Positions 1-4,758 of a DNA stretch of 5,911 bases are shown piece after piece. Source of the DNA: Desulfurococcales archaeon (GTDB taxonomy: Archaea; Thermoproteota; Thermoprotei_A; Sulfolobales; NBVN01); NCBI GenBank assembly GCA_027061705.1, contig JAMOVB010000146.1, forward strand, positions 1 through 5,911, written 5' to 3'. The translations under genes were made by a program, and so were the position numbers. The notes under the pieces are model-generated. The model was given only the letters and a program-made list of their open reading frames with translations. It was not told the origin of the DNA and ran no database searches. Positions within the stretch are counted from its first letter, which is position 1; every line of letters begins with the position of its first letter.

Positions 1-182
1 TCAGGGTAGTTGTGTAGCGTAGCAACCGCTATCCCTAAATCACCAACATACGCTAAGTCGAGACCGCACACGTACCTAACGTTACTGAGCCTACCTTCCC
101 AAACCACGCGTTCGGCAAGCATGCGTTGGAGCTTGAAAGCCTTCCTAGCGCTAAAGCCGGGCCTTACCTCAGCTCCGCTCAT
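1..182 (-). CDS. nfi: Endonuclease V, N-terminal part (3' end outside the window)
   Basis: Only the first 60 codons are present; the gene continues past the left edge. Endonuclease V cuts nucleic acid near deaminated bases, mainly (deoxy)inosine, in a metal-dependent reaction; this is family knowledge. The visible part matches the family start: a helical N-terminus, the segment RVVWEGRLSNVRYVCGLDLA (residues 25-44), then YVGDLGIAVATLHNYP. The Asp in CGLDLAY (residue 42) aligns with the first catalytic metal-binding Asp (D43 in the Thermotoga enzyme, from memory). The remaining catalytic residues lie outside. ATG at 182 is the only plausible start, because an in-frame TAA lies at 198-200 and no GTG or TTG lies between. 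The gene begins 10 bp after the proteasome subunit's stop and has a GGTGA ribosome site overlapping that stop, so the two are probably cotranscribed. The family call is firm. Confidence 0.85.
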   Translation of the reverse strand, partial: MSGAEVRPGFSARKAFKLQRMLAERVVWEGRLSNVRYVCGLDLAYVGDLGIAVATLHNYP

Positions 183-192
183 GCGGCGCCAT

Positions 193-197
193 TCACC
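193..197 (-). promoter_or_regulatory. Ribosome binding site for endonuclease V
   Basis: GGTGA on the minus strand matches the archaeal anti-Shine-Dalgarno sequence and lies 10 nt before the ATG at 182. It contains the TGA stop of the upstream proteasome gene, which suggests coupled translation of the two genes. Confidence 0.5.
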
Positions 198-801
198 TTA
201 CCGTAATACTCTCACTCCAGGACTTCTGAGGCGTTATGACTACAACGTCCACGCCGTCGCCCGAGGTGGCGTCTCGGAGTATTGCTGCCTTGACAGCGTT
301 GATAGCGAGTTCCTTAGCCTCCTCGACGCTCATGTCCTTGCGGTAGCCGCTCTCCAGAATCCCTATAGCTATCGGGCCTCCGGTACCTATGGCGGCGTAG
401 TCATCCTCAATTATGGAGCCCAGCGAGTCCATCACGTAGAGGTGGGGGCCCTCGTCGTCCACGCCCCCGAATATTATCTCGGAGAGGAACGGCATGAGCT
501 TATACTGATAGAGAATCACCGACAGCAGGCGAGCGGCTGACCTCACGCTGAGCTTCCTTGAGTTCTCAATCTCGTAGCTGTGTATCTGAACGTCCATCAC
601 GCGCTTGAGCGTCTGGATATCGGCGAAAAGCCCGGCGAACGCCATGCCGTAGGAGCCCTCGATCAGGAATACCTTCCTACCGGCCCTGCTCATTACGAAG
701 CCTCCGTATGATACCCTGCGCTCAGCAGCCAGTACGACGCCGTCATTAACCCTAACACCGACTGCGGTCGCGCCCGTACCTAAACGCTCGTAAGACAACA
801 T
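193..801 (-). CDS. psmB: Proteasome beta subunit, probably the non-catalytic paralogue (Thr1 replaced by Ala)
   Basis: This 202-residue protein is a full-length archaeal 20S proteasome beta subunit; beta rings form the proteolytic chamber in the cytoplasm. Family signatures are ATAVGV (11-16), VVLAAERRVSYGG (22-34), FGGVDDEGPHLYVMD (111-125) and the RDATSGDGVDV block (176-186). Aligned from memory with the Thermoplasma subunit, Glu17 is E27, Lys33 is K43, Asp166 is D177 and Ser169 is S180, while Ser129 is T140. The nucleophile Thr1 position is A11, directly after the Gly (G10) that normally precedes the cleavage site. Thr residues occur only at -2 (T9) and +2 (T12). The subunit therefore probably neither self-processes nor cuts peptides. 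It resembles the inactive-type beta subunit known from Sulfolobales, which partners an active one encoded elsewhere. ATG at 801 has GGTG 4 nt upstream. The gene leads a unit with endonuclease V. Confidence 0.93.
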   Translation of the reverse strand: MLSYERLGTGATAVGVRVNDGVVLAAERRVSYGGFVMSRAGRKVFLIEGSYGMAFAGLFADIQTLKRVMDVQIHSYEIENSRKLSVRSAARLLSVILYQYKLMPFLSEIIFGGVDDEGPHLYVMDSLGSIIEDDYAAIGTGGPIAIGILESGYRKDMSVEEAKELAINAVKAAILRDATSGDGVDVVVITPQKSWSESITVR

Positions 802-828
802 CGGACACCGTAAGTAAAGGGTATGTAT

Positions 829-845
829 AGATTTTAAGGTTAAGG
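829..845 (-). promoter_or_regulatory. Candidate promoter (BRE/TATA) of the psmB-endonuclease V unit
   Basis: On the minus strand CTTAAAAT (838-831) lies about 33 bp before the psmB ATG, preceded by a purine-rich stretch that could serve as BRE. A start site about 26 bp downstream would give a 5-8 nt leader carrying GGTG. The plus strand here reads as a tandem hexamer TTAAGG x2 (834-845). Assigned by position and composition only. Confidence 0.4.
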
Positions 846-881
846 TCTCCGTAAACCCCTCATCCTTGCTGGGTAGGGCGG

Positions 882-889
882 CTTATTAG
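882..889 (+). promoter_or_regulatory. Candidate TATA box for the UPF0248-GTPase pair
   Basis: CTTATTAG is the most TATA-like sequence close before the plus-strand pair. A transcript starting about 26 bp downstream (near 911) would begin after the GTG at 902 but before the alternative TTG at 929, with GGTGG at 918-922 as ribosome site. This bears directly on which start codon is used. Another AT-rich stretch at 830-843 could instead drive a transcript with a leader of about 40 nt. Confidence 0.3.
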
Positions 890-901
890 CTGTAATGCGT
901 A

Positions 902-1192
902 GTGACTACGGAGCGCTGGTGGTTGGTCTTGAGGAACGACACTATAAGGGGCGTGCTCAGCAAGCTCTTCTGGACTCTGAGCGATGATGAGCTGAGAAGG
1001 TATGCCGTAGTTATAGTTGATAGGGGCGTCCCAACAGGGATTAGGGTCATTAGGCTCTCGAGAAGCATTACGCTCCTTAAGGACAGGTTAATTATGGGCG
1101 ATACCGTAATACCTCTCCACAGGGTTATCGAGGTAAGGAGGGATGACGGTGTTGCGGTATGGAGGAGGGGAAGTGCGTTAGCGCGGCGGTGA
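902..1192 (+). CDS. UPF0248 (DUF504) protein, MJ1316-type RNA-end recognition domain
   Basis: This 96-residue protein is essentially one small archaeal domain. The pattern is typical: GVLSKLFW (18-25), YAVVIVDRGVP (34-44), a basic middle, then VIPLHRVIEVRRDDG (69-83) and VAVWRRG. The xPxHRI/V-x-x-I/V-R core followed by a V-W-R/K end is the family hallmark. The domain was renamed MJ1316 after a comparative-genomics proposal that it recognises RNA ends with a cyclic phosphate; that role is a prediction. The start is uncertain. GTG at 902 gives the longest form but has no visible ribosome site, whereas TTG at 929 would give a protein starting at Arg-Asn-Asp-Thr, with GGTGG 6 nt upstream and closer to the usual family N-terminus. 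The 3' end overlaps the GTPase gene by 34 bp, so the two are almost certainly one transcript. Confidence 0.85.
   Translation: MTTERWWLVLRNDTIRGVLSKLFWTLSDDELRRYAVVIVDRGVPTGIRVIRLSRSITLLKDRLIMGDTVIPLHRVIEVRRDDGVAVWRRGSALARR
1148..1151 (+). promoter_or_regulatory. Ribosome binding site deciding the GTPase start
   Basis: GGTG ends 7 nt before the ATG at 1159, inside the UPF0248 coding region. It favours ATG 1159 over the in-frame GTG at 1189, which sits in a GTGA stop/start overlap with the UPF0248 gene but has no ribosome site at normal spacing. Confidence 0.35.
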
Positions 1193-2190
1193 GGGGGTTA
1201 GCCCCTCCCACGTACGAGGCGGTGCGTAGGAAAGTGCTCGAGCTGTTCAGGGAGCCGGTGCCGCTGGCTAAGGGCGTTAGGAAGAAGGGGATGGTTAAGA
1301 ACTTAATTAAGATCGACAGGATCTACACATACATAAATAGCCAGGTGTTCAGTAAGGTGCGAATGCTTCCCAAACCTCAAGACCTTCACGAATTCTACAT
1401 TGAGGTCCTGAAGCTTAGCGGAATAGATGACTATGCAGACCTTCTCGGAAGGTTCGCCGGTTACGAGCGCGTGCTTAGGAGGCTGTGGAGGAGCTACAGG
1501 TTAAGGGTAAAGACTACGCTAACCGCCCGTGAAGCCAATGACGTGGCTAGGGAGTTCGTAGGTAGGGCGCTCTCCGTGCTAAGGAGGCTTAGGAAAGACC
1601 TGGAGGTTCTCAGGAAGGCCGTGATCGAGTTAAGCAGGGTTCCTTGCTTCAACCCTGAGGAACCTATGGTCATAGTTGCTGGCATGCCTCAAGTCGGCAA
1701 GTCAACACTGGTTAGGAGGGTGTCGACAGCGGAGCCCGAGGTTTCACCGTTCCCCTTCACTACGAAGAACGTGATACTAGGCCACCTAACCGTAGATCAC
1801 CTGCGGGTTCAGATTCTCGACACGCCCGGAATACTCGATAGGCCGCTTAGCGAGCTTAACGAGATAGAGCGTAGGGCGGTCTCAGCCATAAGGTTCTTAG
1901 GCGATATGCTGGTATTCCTCATCGACCCGAGGAGGGAGAGCTACTACCCGCTCGAGAGCCAGGTCGGGCTTCTCAGAACGGTCAGGGCGATATTCCGCGG
2001 CCGGGACTTCGTGGTTGCTGTGAATAAGGTTGACGCCGTCGATGAAGGGAGGCTTAAGGAGGTTATCGAGGCTTTAAGGAAGGTCTACGACGGTGAGGTA
2101 CTCCTACTAAGCGCCCTACAGGGTGTGGGGGTCGATAAACTCCTTCAAAGGATTAGGGCGGTTGTTAGGGCGAGGTACGGCCTCGCCTGA
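1159..2190 (+). CDS. NOG1-like GTPase (Obg-HflX superfamily), probable large-subunit ribosome biogenesis factor
   Basis: The protein has 343 residues. Residues 1 to about 165 form a basic, helix-rich N-terminal region, and the rest is a complete G domain: P-loop GMPQVGKST (175-183), switch I PFTTKN with T201/T202, DTPG (221-224), NKVD (289-292) and SAL (318-320). Between G3 and G4 it has DRPLSELNEIERRAVSAI and then YPLESQ, which closely match NOG1 and separate it from Obg, Era or HflX. In eukaryotes NOG1 acts in assembly of the large ribosomal subunit; the archaeal role is inferred by homology. The protein ends soon after the G domain, as archaeal forms do, and lacks the eukaryotic C-terminal region. 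It overlaps the upstream UPF0248 gene by 34 bp. ATG 1159 has GGTG 7 nt upstream; GTG 1189 is the alternative. The stop lies 4 bp from that of the convergent DUF72 gene. Confidence 0.9.
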   Translation: MEEGKCVSAAVRGLAPPTYEAVRRKVLELFREPVPLAKGVRKKGMVKNLIKIDRIYTYINSQVFSKVRMLPKPQDLHEFYIEVLKLSGIDDYADLLGRFAGYERVLRRLWRSYRLRVKTTLTAREANDVAREFVGRALSVLRRLRKDLEVLRKAVIELSRVPCFNPEEPMVIVAGMPQVGKSTLVRRVSTAEPEVSPFPFTTKNVILGHLTVDHLRVQILDTPGILDRPLSELNEIERRAVSAIRFLGDMLVFLIDPRRESYYPLESQVGLLRTVRAIFRGRDFVVAVNKVDAVDEGRLKEVIEALRKVYDGEVLLLSALQGVGVDKLLQRIRAVVRARYGLA

Positions 2191-2194
2191 GATG

Positions 2195-2953
2195 CTAACC
2201 CATGCCCAACACTTTCTTGAATCTGAGGGCATCGTCACGCATGTATATGTTGTTAAACATTACGTAGACCTCATCAGCGCCTTCCTCAATCCCCTTCATA
2301 ACGAAGCCCTTGAGCTTAAGCAGGTCGTCGTCACTGTATCTATACCTGTAGTTAACCTCCTTCCCACCGATCCCGTGTAGGCGGTAGTACCTTACATTTC
2401 TCCTAATAGCTTCCGCGCATCTAAACGGGTCGACAACATGCACGACCCAGTTGAAAGGCTCGATAACCTTAGCTAGGTCTTCGAGCCGGTCCCTCCAATC
2501 ACCTCTAACCTCAATGCCGACTGTGAATGGCGGCCTGCTTATGGATGAGAGGAAGTCACGCATGTTACTCCTGTTCTCTGGCGTGTTCTTGAAGGACGGG
2601 GGGAGCTGGATTATCACCGCACGCGACTGCAGCGCCTCAGCAGCGTTCTTAATTACCTCCCACGCCTTGAAGTTCTCCTCAGTAGGTCTTAGGAACCCGT
2701 ACCTACCCCACACCTCCTTAGGGGGCTTGAATTTTGAGCGCCTCCACGTCCTCATGTTGGGCGGGTGTGTTATGGCCTGCCATGCCTTCATAGTGAAGAC
2801 GAAGTCTGGGGGTGCCTCGCCCCTTAACTTCCTCATCCTTCCAACGTCGGGCGGGTTGTAGAAAGTGTCTTGAAGCTCGACGGCGTTGAAGAGCTGGTAG
2901 TAGCGCTTCCTCCCGGTGGCGAAGCCGCAGCACCCGACGTACACGGCAGGCAT
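2195..2953 (-). CDS. DUF72 (YecE-like) family protein
   Basis: This 252-residue protein spans the whole DUF72 family, predicted TIM-barrel-like proteins with no established biochemical role. The family marks are visible in order: VYVGCCGF at the N-terminus, NAVELQDTFYNPP (23-35), FVFTMKAWQAITH (51-63), VIIQLPPSFKNTPEN (113-127), VGIEVRGDW (145-153), YYRLHGIGG (189-197), and the ending YRYSDDDLLKL...VYVMFNN (229-235). Length is normal and nothing looks broken. The start at 2953 is well supported by GGAGG 10 nt upstream. That site overlaps the TAG stop of the AbrB-type gene 14 bp upstream, so this is the second gene of a two-gene unit. The family assignment is secure; the function is unknown and I do not propose a substrate. 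Confidence 0.92.
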   Translation of the reverse strand: MPAVYVGCCGFATGRKRYYQLFNAVELQDTFYNPPDVGRMRKLRGEAPPDFVFTMKAWQAITHPPNMRTWRRSKFKPPKEVWGRYGFLRPTEENFKAWEVIKNAAEALQSRAVIIQLPPSFKNTPENRSNMRDFLSSISRPPFTVGIEVRGDWRDRLEDLAKVIEPFNWVVHVVDPFRCAEAIRRNVRYYRLHGIGGKEVNYRYRYSDDDLLKLKGFVMKGIEEGADEVYVMFNNIYMRDDALRFKKVLGMG

Positions 2954-2963
2954 TGCGGTCTTC

Positions 2964-2968
2964 CCTCC
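2964..2968 (-). promoter_or_regulatory. Strong ribosome binding site for the DUF72 gene
   Basis: GGAGG on the minus strand, 10 nt before the ATG at 2953, shares its first base with the TAG stop of the upstream regulator gene. It is the best Shine-Dalgarno match in the window and ties the two genes together. Confidence 0.65.
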
Positions 2969-3366
2969 TAAATCGCCTTCCTTATGACGGGCCTTAACGA
3001 CGCTACCTTAAGCCCCTTGCTAACGATCTTCTCCTTAAGCTTCTCAGCAGCCCTCATGTCCAGTAACAGCACCGTAATCTGACATCTGTACCCGTTATCC
3101 TCCTTGTAGCACCTCATCATTCTGACCTCGCTGCCGCTCTCCAATATTGCCGAGGTCAGCGGCTGGATGTCCTCAACCTTCCTCAGTATGACGTCGAAGT
3201 CTACGGCCGTCTCGCCCGGCGTTGAGGCTGGCCTAAGGATTATCACGCCCTCCTCCCTCGACACCTCAAGCTCGACGTACGACTCCGGCTCGATACCTAA
3301 CGCCTCCCTTATGTATAGGGGTATCGTGACCCGCCCCTTACTATCGACCTTAACAAGAGCCTTCAT
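2968..3366 (-). CDS. AbrB/SpoVT-type DNA-binding protein with an extra C-terminal domain
   Basis: Residues 1-48 (MKALVKVDSKGRVTIPLYIR..., then ALGIEPESYVELEV and GVIILRPA) form a typical swapped-hairpin AbrB/SpoVT/MazE DNA-binding domain; the K-V-D-S-K-G-R-V-T-I-P core is nearly consensus. Such domains dimerise and bind DNA as transcription regulators or as antitoxins. The remaining 84 residues are not part of that domain. They contain a strand-rich segment (VRMMRCY...YRCQITVLLLD) followed by a helix (MRAAEKLKEKIVSKG) and another strand (LKVASLRPV), which could be a small alpha/beta ligand-binding or dimerisation domain, perhaps ACT/ferredoxin-like; this fold is a guess. No toxin gene is next to it, so a chromosomal regulator is more likely than an antitoxin. 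The start at 3366 is the first codon of the conserved domain. It heads the unit with the DUF72 gene. Confidence 0.85.
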   Translation of the reverse strand: MKALVKVDSKGRVTIPLYIREALGIEPESYVELEVSREEGVIILRPASTPGETAVDFDVILRKVEDIQPLTSAILESGSEVRMMRCYKEDNGYRCQITVLLLDMRAAEKLKEKIVSKGLKVASLRPVIRKAI

Positions 3367-3400
3367 CCCGGTAACCCTAAGAGTATGTGGTTCTCGGGAA

Positions 3401-3420
3401 CTTTTAATCGCTCTTAAACC
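3401..3420 (-). promoter_or_regulatory. Candidate promoter of the AbrB-DUF72 unit
   Basis: The minus strand reads GGTTTAAGAGCGATTAAAAG (3420-3401). GATTAAAAG would be the TATA box, centred about 39 bp before the ATG, giving a leader of about 12 nt, and the upstream purines could serve as BRE. No clear operator symmetry is visible, although AbrB-type regulators often act on their own promoters. Assigned by position and composition only. Confidence 0.4.
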
Positions 3421-3440
3421 TCACCTCACGCCAGGTCAAG

Positions 3441-3449
3441 CCTAAATAC
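3441..3449 (+). promoter_or_regulatory. Candidate TATA box for the C/D box RNA
   Basis: CCTAAATAC on the plus strand is a good archaeal TATA-like element centred near 3445, with a purine stretch (GGTCAAG) just before it. Its centre lies about 26 bp before the putative C box at 3471, the normal distance from TATA centre to transcription start. No plus-strand protein gene begins nearby that it could otherwise serve. Confidence 0.35.
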
Positions 3450-3470
3450 CCTTAACACACTCCTTAAACG

Positions 3471-3518
3471 GTGATGAGCGGAACACGGAATGAGCGGTGA
3501 TTAACCCCGCATTGCTGA
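3471..3518 (+). ncRNA. Candidate archaeal C/D box guide RNA
   Basis: In order on the plus strand: a perfect C box GTGATGA (3471-3477), a 12-nt guide GCGGAACACGGA, a D' box ATGA with one mismatch (3490-3493), a 3-nt spacer, a C' box GTGATTA with one mismatch (3497-3503), an 11-nt guide ACCCCGCATTG, and a perfect D box CTGA (3515-3518). The 48-nt length, guide lengths and short D'-C' spacer all fit archaeal C/D RNAs, which direct 2'-O-methylation of rRNA or tRNA through L7Ae, Nop5 and fibrillarin. TTAA on both sides could form a weak terminal stem. By the N+5 rule the D guide would modify the G in CAAUG, and the D' guide the second U in UCCGU. The RNA overlaps the last codons of the decarboxylase gene in antisense. 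Assigned by pattern only; chance remains possible. Confidence 0.42.
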
Positions 3519-4715
3519 CTTAACGAACTCCCGAACATCGTCTATGAATTCGCTAACTATGTCTTGAGTTACGTGAGGCATCAACGTTATCTTAACTCCG
3601 CCTAAGCTAGGGCACCTATAGACATACCACCCCCTACCCCTGAGGAACCTGTATAGGTCTGCGGAGTCAACGCACTCATGCTTGAAGCACAGTATCGGGA
3701 GCTCAGGCCTGTTTACTGAGAATCCGAGCCCGGTAAGCTCCCGGTAGGCTCTCCACGTCAGTTTCAAGCATTCCCGGTATATCTCTGCAAATCCGTTGAA
3801 GCCGTGTCGCTTGATCGAAGCCCAGAGTGACGCCACGGACGCGGCAGTCCTCGTCCAGAGTAGCGTGAGCTGCTTCTGCCTACCCATGTAATCGCCGCTG
3901 AAGGTGAGCTTCTCGTAGAGCTCCTTCTTAAGGATAACCATGCCCGAGGGTATAGGGGTCAAGCCGGCCTTATGCCCATCGACGCCGACGGCAACTACTG
4001 ATGGTACCCTGAAGTCGAACTGAGGTAGCGGCGTGCCCTCATCCTCGAGGAAGGGCGCTATGAGGCCGCCGAACGCCGCATCAACAACTATGGGGGTGTC
4101 AGGGACGAGTTCGTAGACCTCCCTAGCCCTATCTATCACTCCGGTCTCGGTGTTTCCAGCGGTGAGCAGGATCGCCGCCCTATCGCCTACATTCCTAACA
4201 GCCTTGGCGATACTGTCGGGTAAGGCCCTCAACTCACTATCAACGTCCACGGTAACTACCCTCATCCTCAAGACCCTGCATGCCTTGAACACTGAGGCGT
4301 GGGCTGAGCGCGGCGTAACGAGCGTGTCGTAACCAAGCTCACGTACGGCGTACAGTGCCGACAGGTTAGACTCGCTCCCCCCATAGGTCGGGATCCCCCA
4401 CGCCCTACCCTTAAAATGCAGTAGTGACCCGAGCATCGACACCGTCTCGTCAAGTAGCTTGGCGGACACTTTAAACCAAGCCGGGTCGTTGAGGTTGTGT
4501 CGGATGAACTTAATGAACGCGTAGAGCGCGACGGGGTCGGGGGCCGACATCATCGGGCCTAACGATCTCCAATCCCCTAACTCAGGTTCCGAAGCGCTTA
4601 ACTCGTCTATAATTTTGAGAAGCTTGCTGACGCCGACCCCCTTCTTAGGGAATTCCCCTGCCGCCTCACCATGCTGCCGCACCGCGCACATCCTGCAGTA
4701 TAGTGGGGGCGTCAT
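3501..4715 (-). CDS. mfnA: MfnA-like PLP-dependent decarboxylase (aspartate or tyrosine decarboxylase)
   Basis: This 404-residue protein is a group II PLP decarboxylase of the archaeal MfnA type. Signatures in order: LGPMMSAPDPVA (52-63), IPTYGGSESNLSAL (108-121), SAHASVFKA with the PLP-stacking His H139, AGNTETGVID (186-195), VVDAAFGGLIAPF with the pyridine-binding Asp D212, and VDGHKAGLTPIPSG with the PLP-binding Lys K249. In methanogens MfnA makes tyramine for methanofuran. In Thermococcus a homologue decarboxylates aspartate to beta-alanine for coenzyme A, the likelier role if this organism lacks methanofuran. The usual Pro before the His-Lys pair is Gly247. ATG 4715 adds about 28 residues, including Cys-Arg-Met-Cys (7-10), before the conserved start. 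A TATA-like sequence centred 28 bp upstream would allow a leaderless transcript from 4715; ATG 4691 and GTG 4682 are alternatives. Substrate cannot be decided from sequence. Confidence 0.87.
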   Translation of the reverse strand: MTPPLYCRMCAVRQHGEAAGEFPKKGVGVSKLLKIIDELSASEPELGDWRSLGPMMSAPDPVALYAFIKFIRHNLNDPAWFKVSAKLLDETVSMLGSLLHFKGRAWGIPTYGGSESNLSALYAVRELGYDTLVTPRSAHASVFKACRVLRMRVVTVDVDSELRALPDSIAKAVRNVGDRAAILLTAGNTETGVIDRAREVYELVPDTPIVVDAAFGGLIAPFLEDEGTPLPQFDFRVPSVVAVGVDGHKAGLTPIPSGMVILKKELYEKLTFSGDYMGRQKQLTLLWTRTAASVASLWASIKRHGFNGFAEIYRECLKLTWRAYRELTGLGFSVNRPELPILCFKHECVDSADLYRFLRGRGWYVYRCPSLGGVKITLMPHVTQDIVSEFIDDVREFVKSAMRG

Positions 4716-4729
4716 TAAATGCTTAAATG
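4713..4729 (+). promoter_or_regulatory. Candidate leuS promoter with TTAAATG direct repeat
   Basis: TTAAATG occurs twice, at 4715-4721 and 4723-4729, 8 bp apart. The first copy (centre about 4717) would put transcription start near 4743 and leave a 16-nt leader that includes AGGTG before the TTG at 4759. The element overlaps the start codon of the divergent decarboxylase gene. Assigned by composition and spacing only. Confidence 0.35.
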
Positions 4730-4736
4730 ACTGACC

Positions 4737-4748
4737 AACCTATAGGTT
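4737..4748. promoter_or_regulatory. Perfect 12-bp palindrome between two divergent genes
   Basis: AACCTATAGGTT equals its own reverse complement. On the minus strand its CTATAG core sits about 28 bp before the decarboxylase ATG, the right place for a TATA box of a leaderless transcript. Being symmetric, it could also be a dimeric regulator's operator that would block both directions. Confidence 0.4.
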
Positions 4749-4753
4749 AGGTG
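4749..4753 (+). promoter_or_regulatory. Ribosome binding site for the TTG start of leuS
   Basis: AGGTG lies 5 nt before TTG 4759, the only usual start codon in the leuS frame after the in-frame TGA at 4732 and before the conserved region. This supports TTG 4759, although the residues it adds do not resemble the family. Confidence 0.4.
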
Positions 4754-4758
4754 CGAGC

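Noticed and set aside
10..540. Long plus-strand open frame opposite endonuclease V and psmB
   Set aside because: It lies opposite two firmly identified minus-strand genes, spans their junction and resembles no known family; it is a shadow of GC-rich coding sequence.
895..987. ATG-initiated frame of about 30 codons just before the UPF0248 gene
   Set aside because: It overlaps the UPF0248 gene in another frame, stops early and has no ribosome site; the conserved domain is read in the GTG 902 frame.
983..996. C box-like ATGATGA followed by CTGA in the UPF0248 gene
   Set aside because: The boxes are only 1 nt apart with no room for a guide, no second box pair fits, and the site is within conserved coding sequence.
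2451..2861. 136-codon plus-strand open frame opposite the DUF72 gene
   Set aside because: The minus strand encodes a complete, conserved DUF72 protein, and the plus-strand product has no recognisable motif or promoter.
2718..2933. Minus-strand 71-codon frame within the DUF72 gene
   Set aside because: Same strand but a different frame from the conserved protein; its Arg- and Leu-rich, family-less composition is typical of a frame shadow.
3115..3121. C box-like ATGATGA on the minus strand inside the AbrB-type gene
   Set aside because: No D or D' box follows at guide distance on that strand, and the site is coding.
3474..3500. Nine-codon ATG...TGA mini-ORF in the gap before the AbrB-type gene
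   Set aside because: Too short to support as a gene, and the same bases fit better as C/D box RNA elements.
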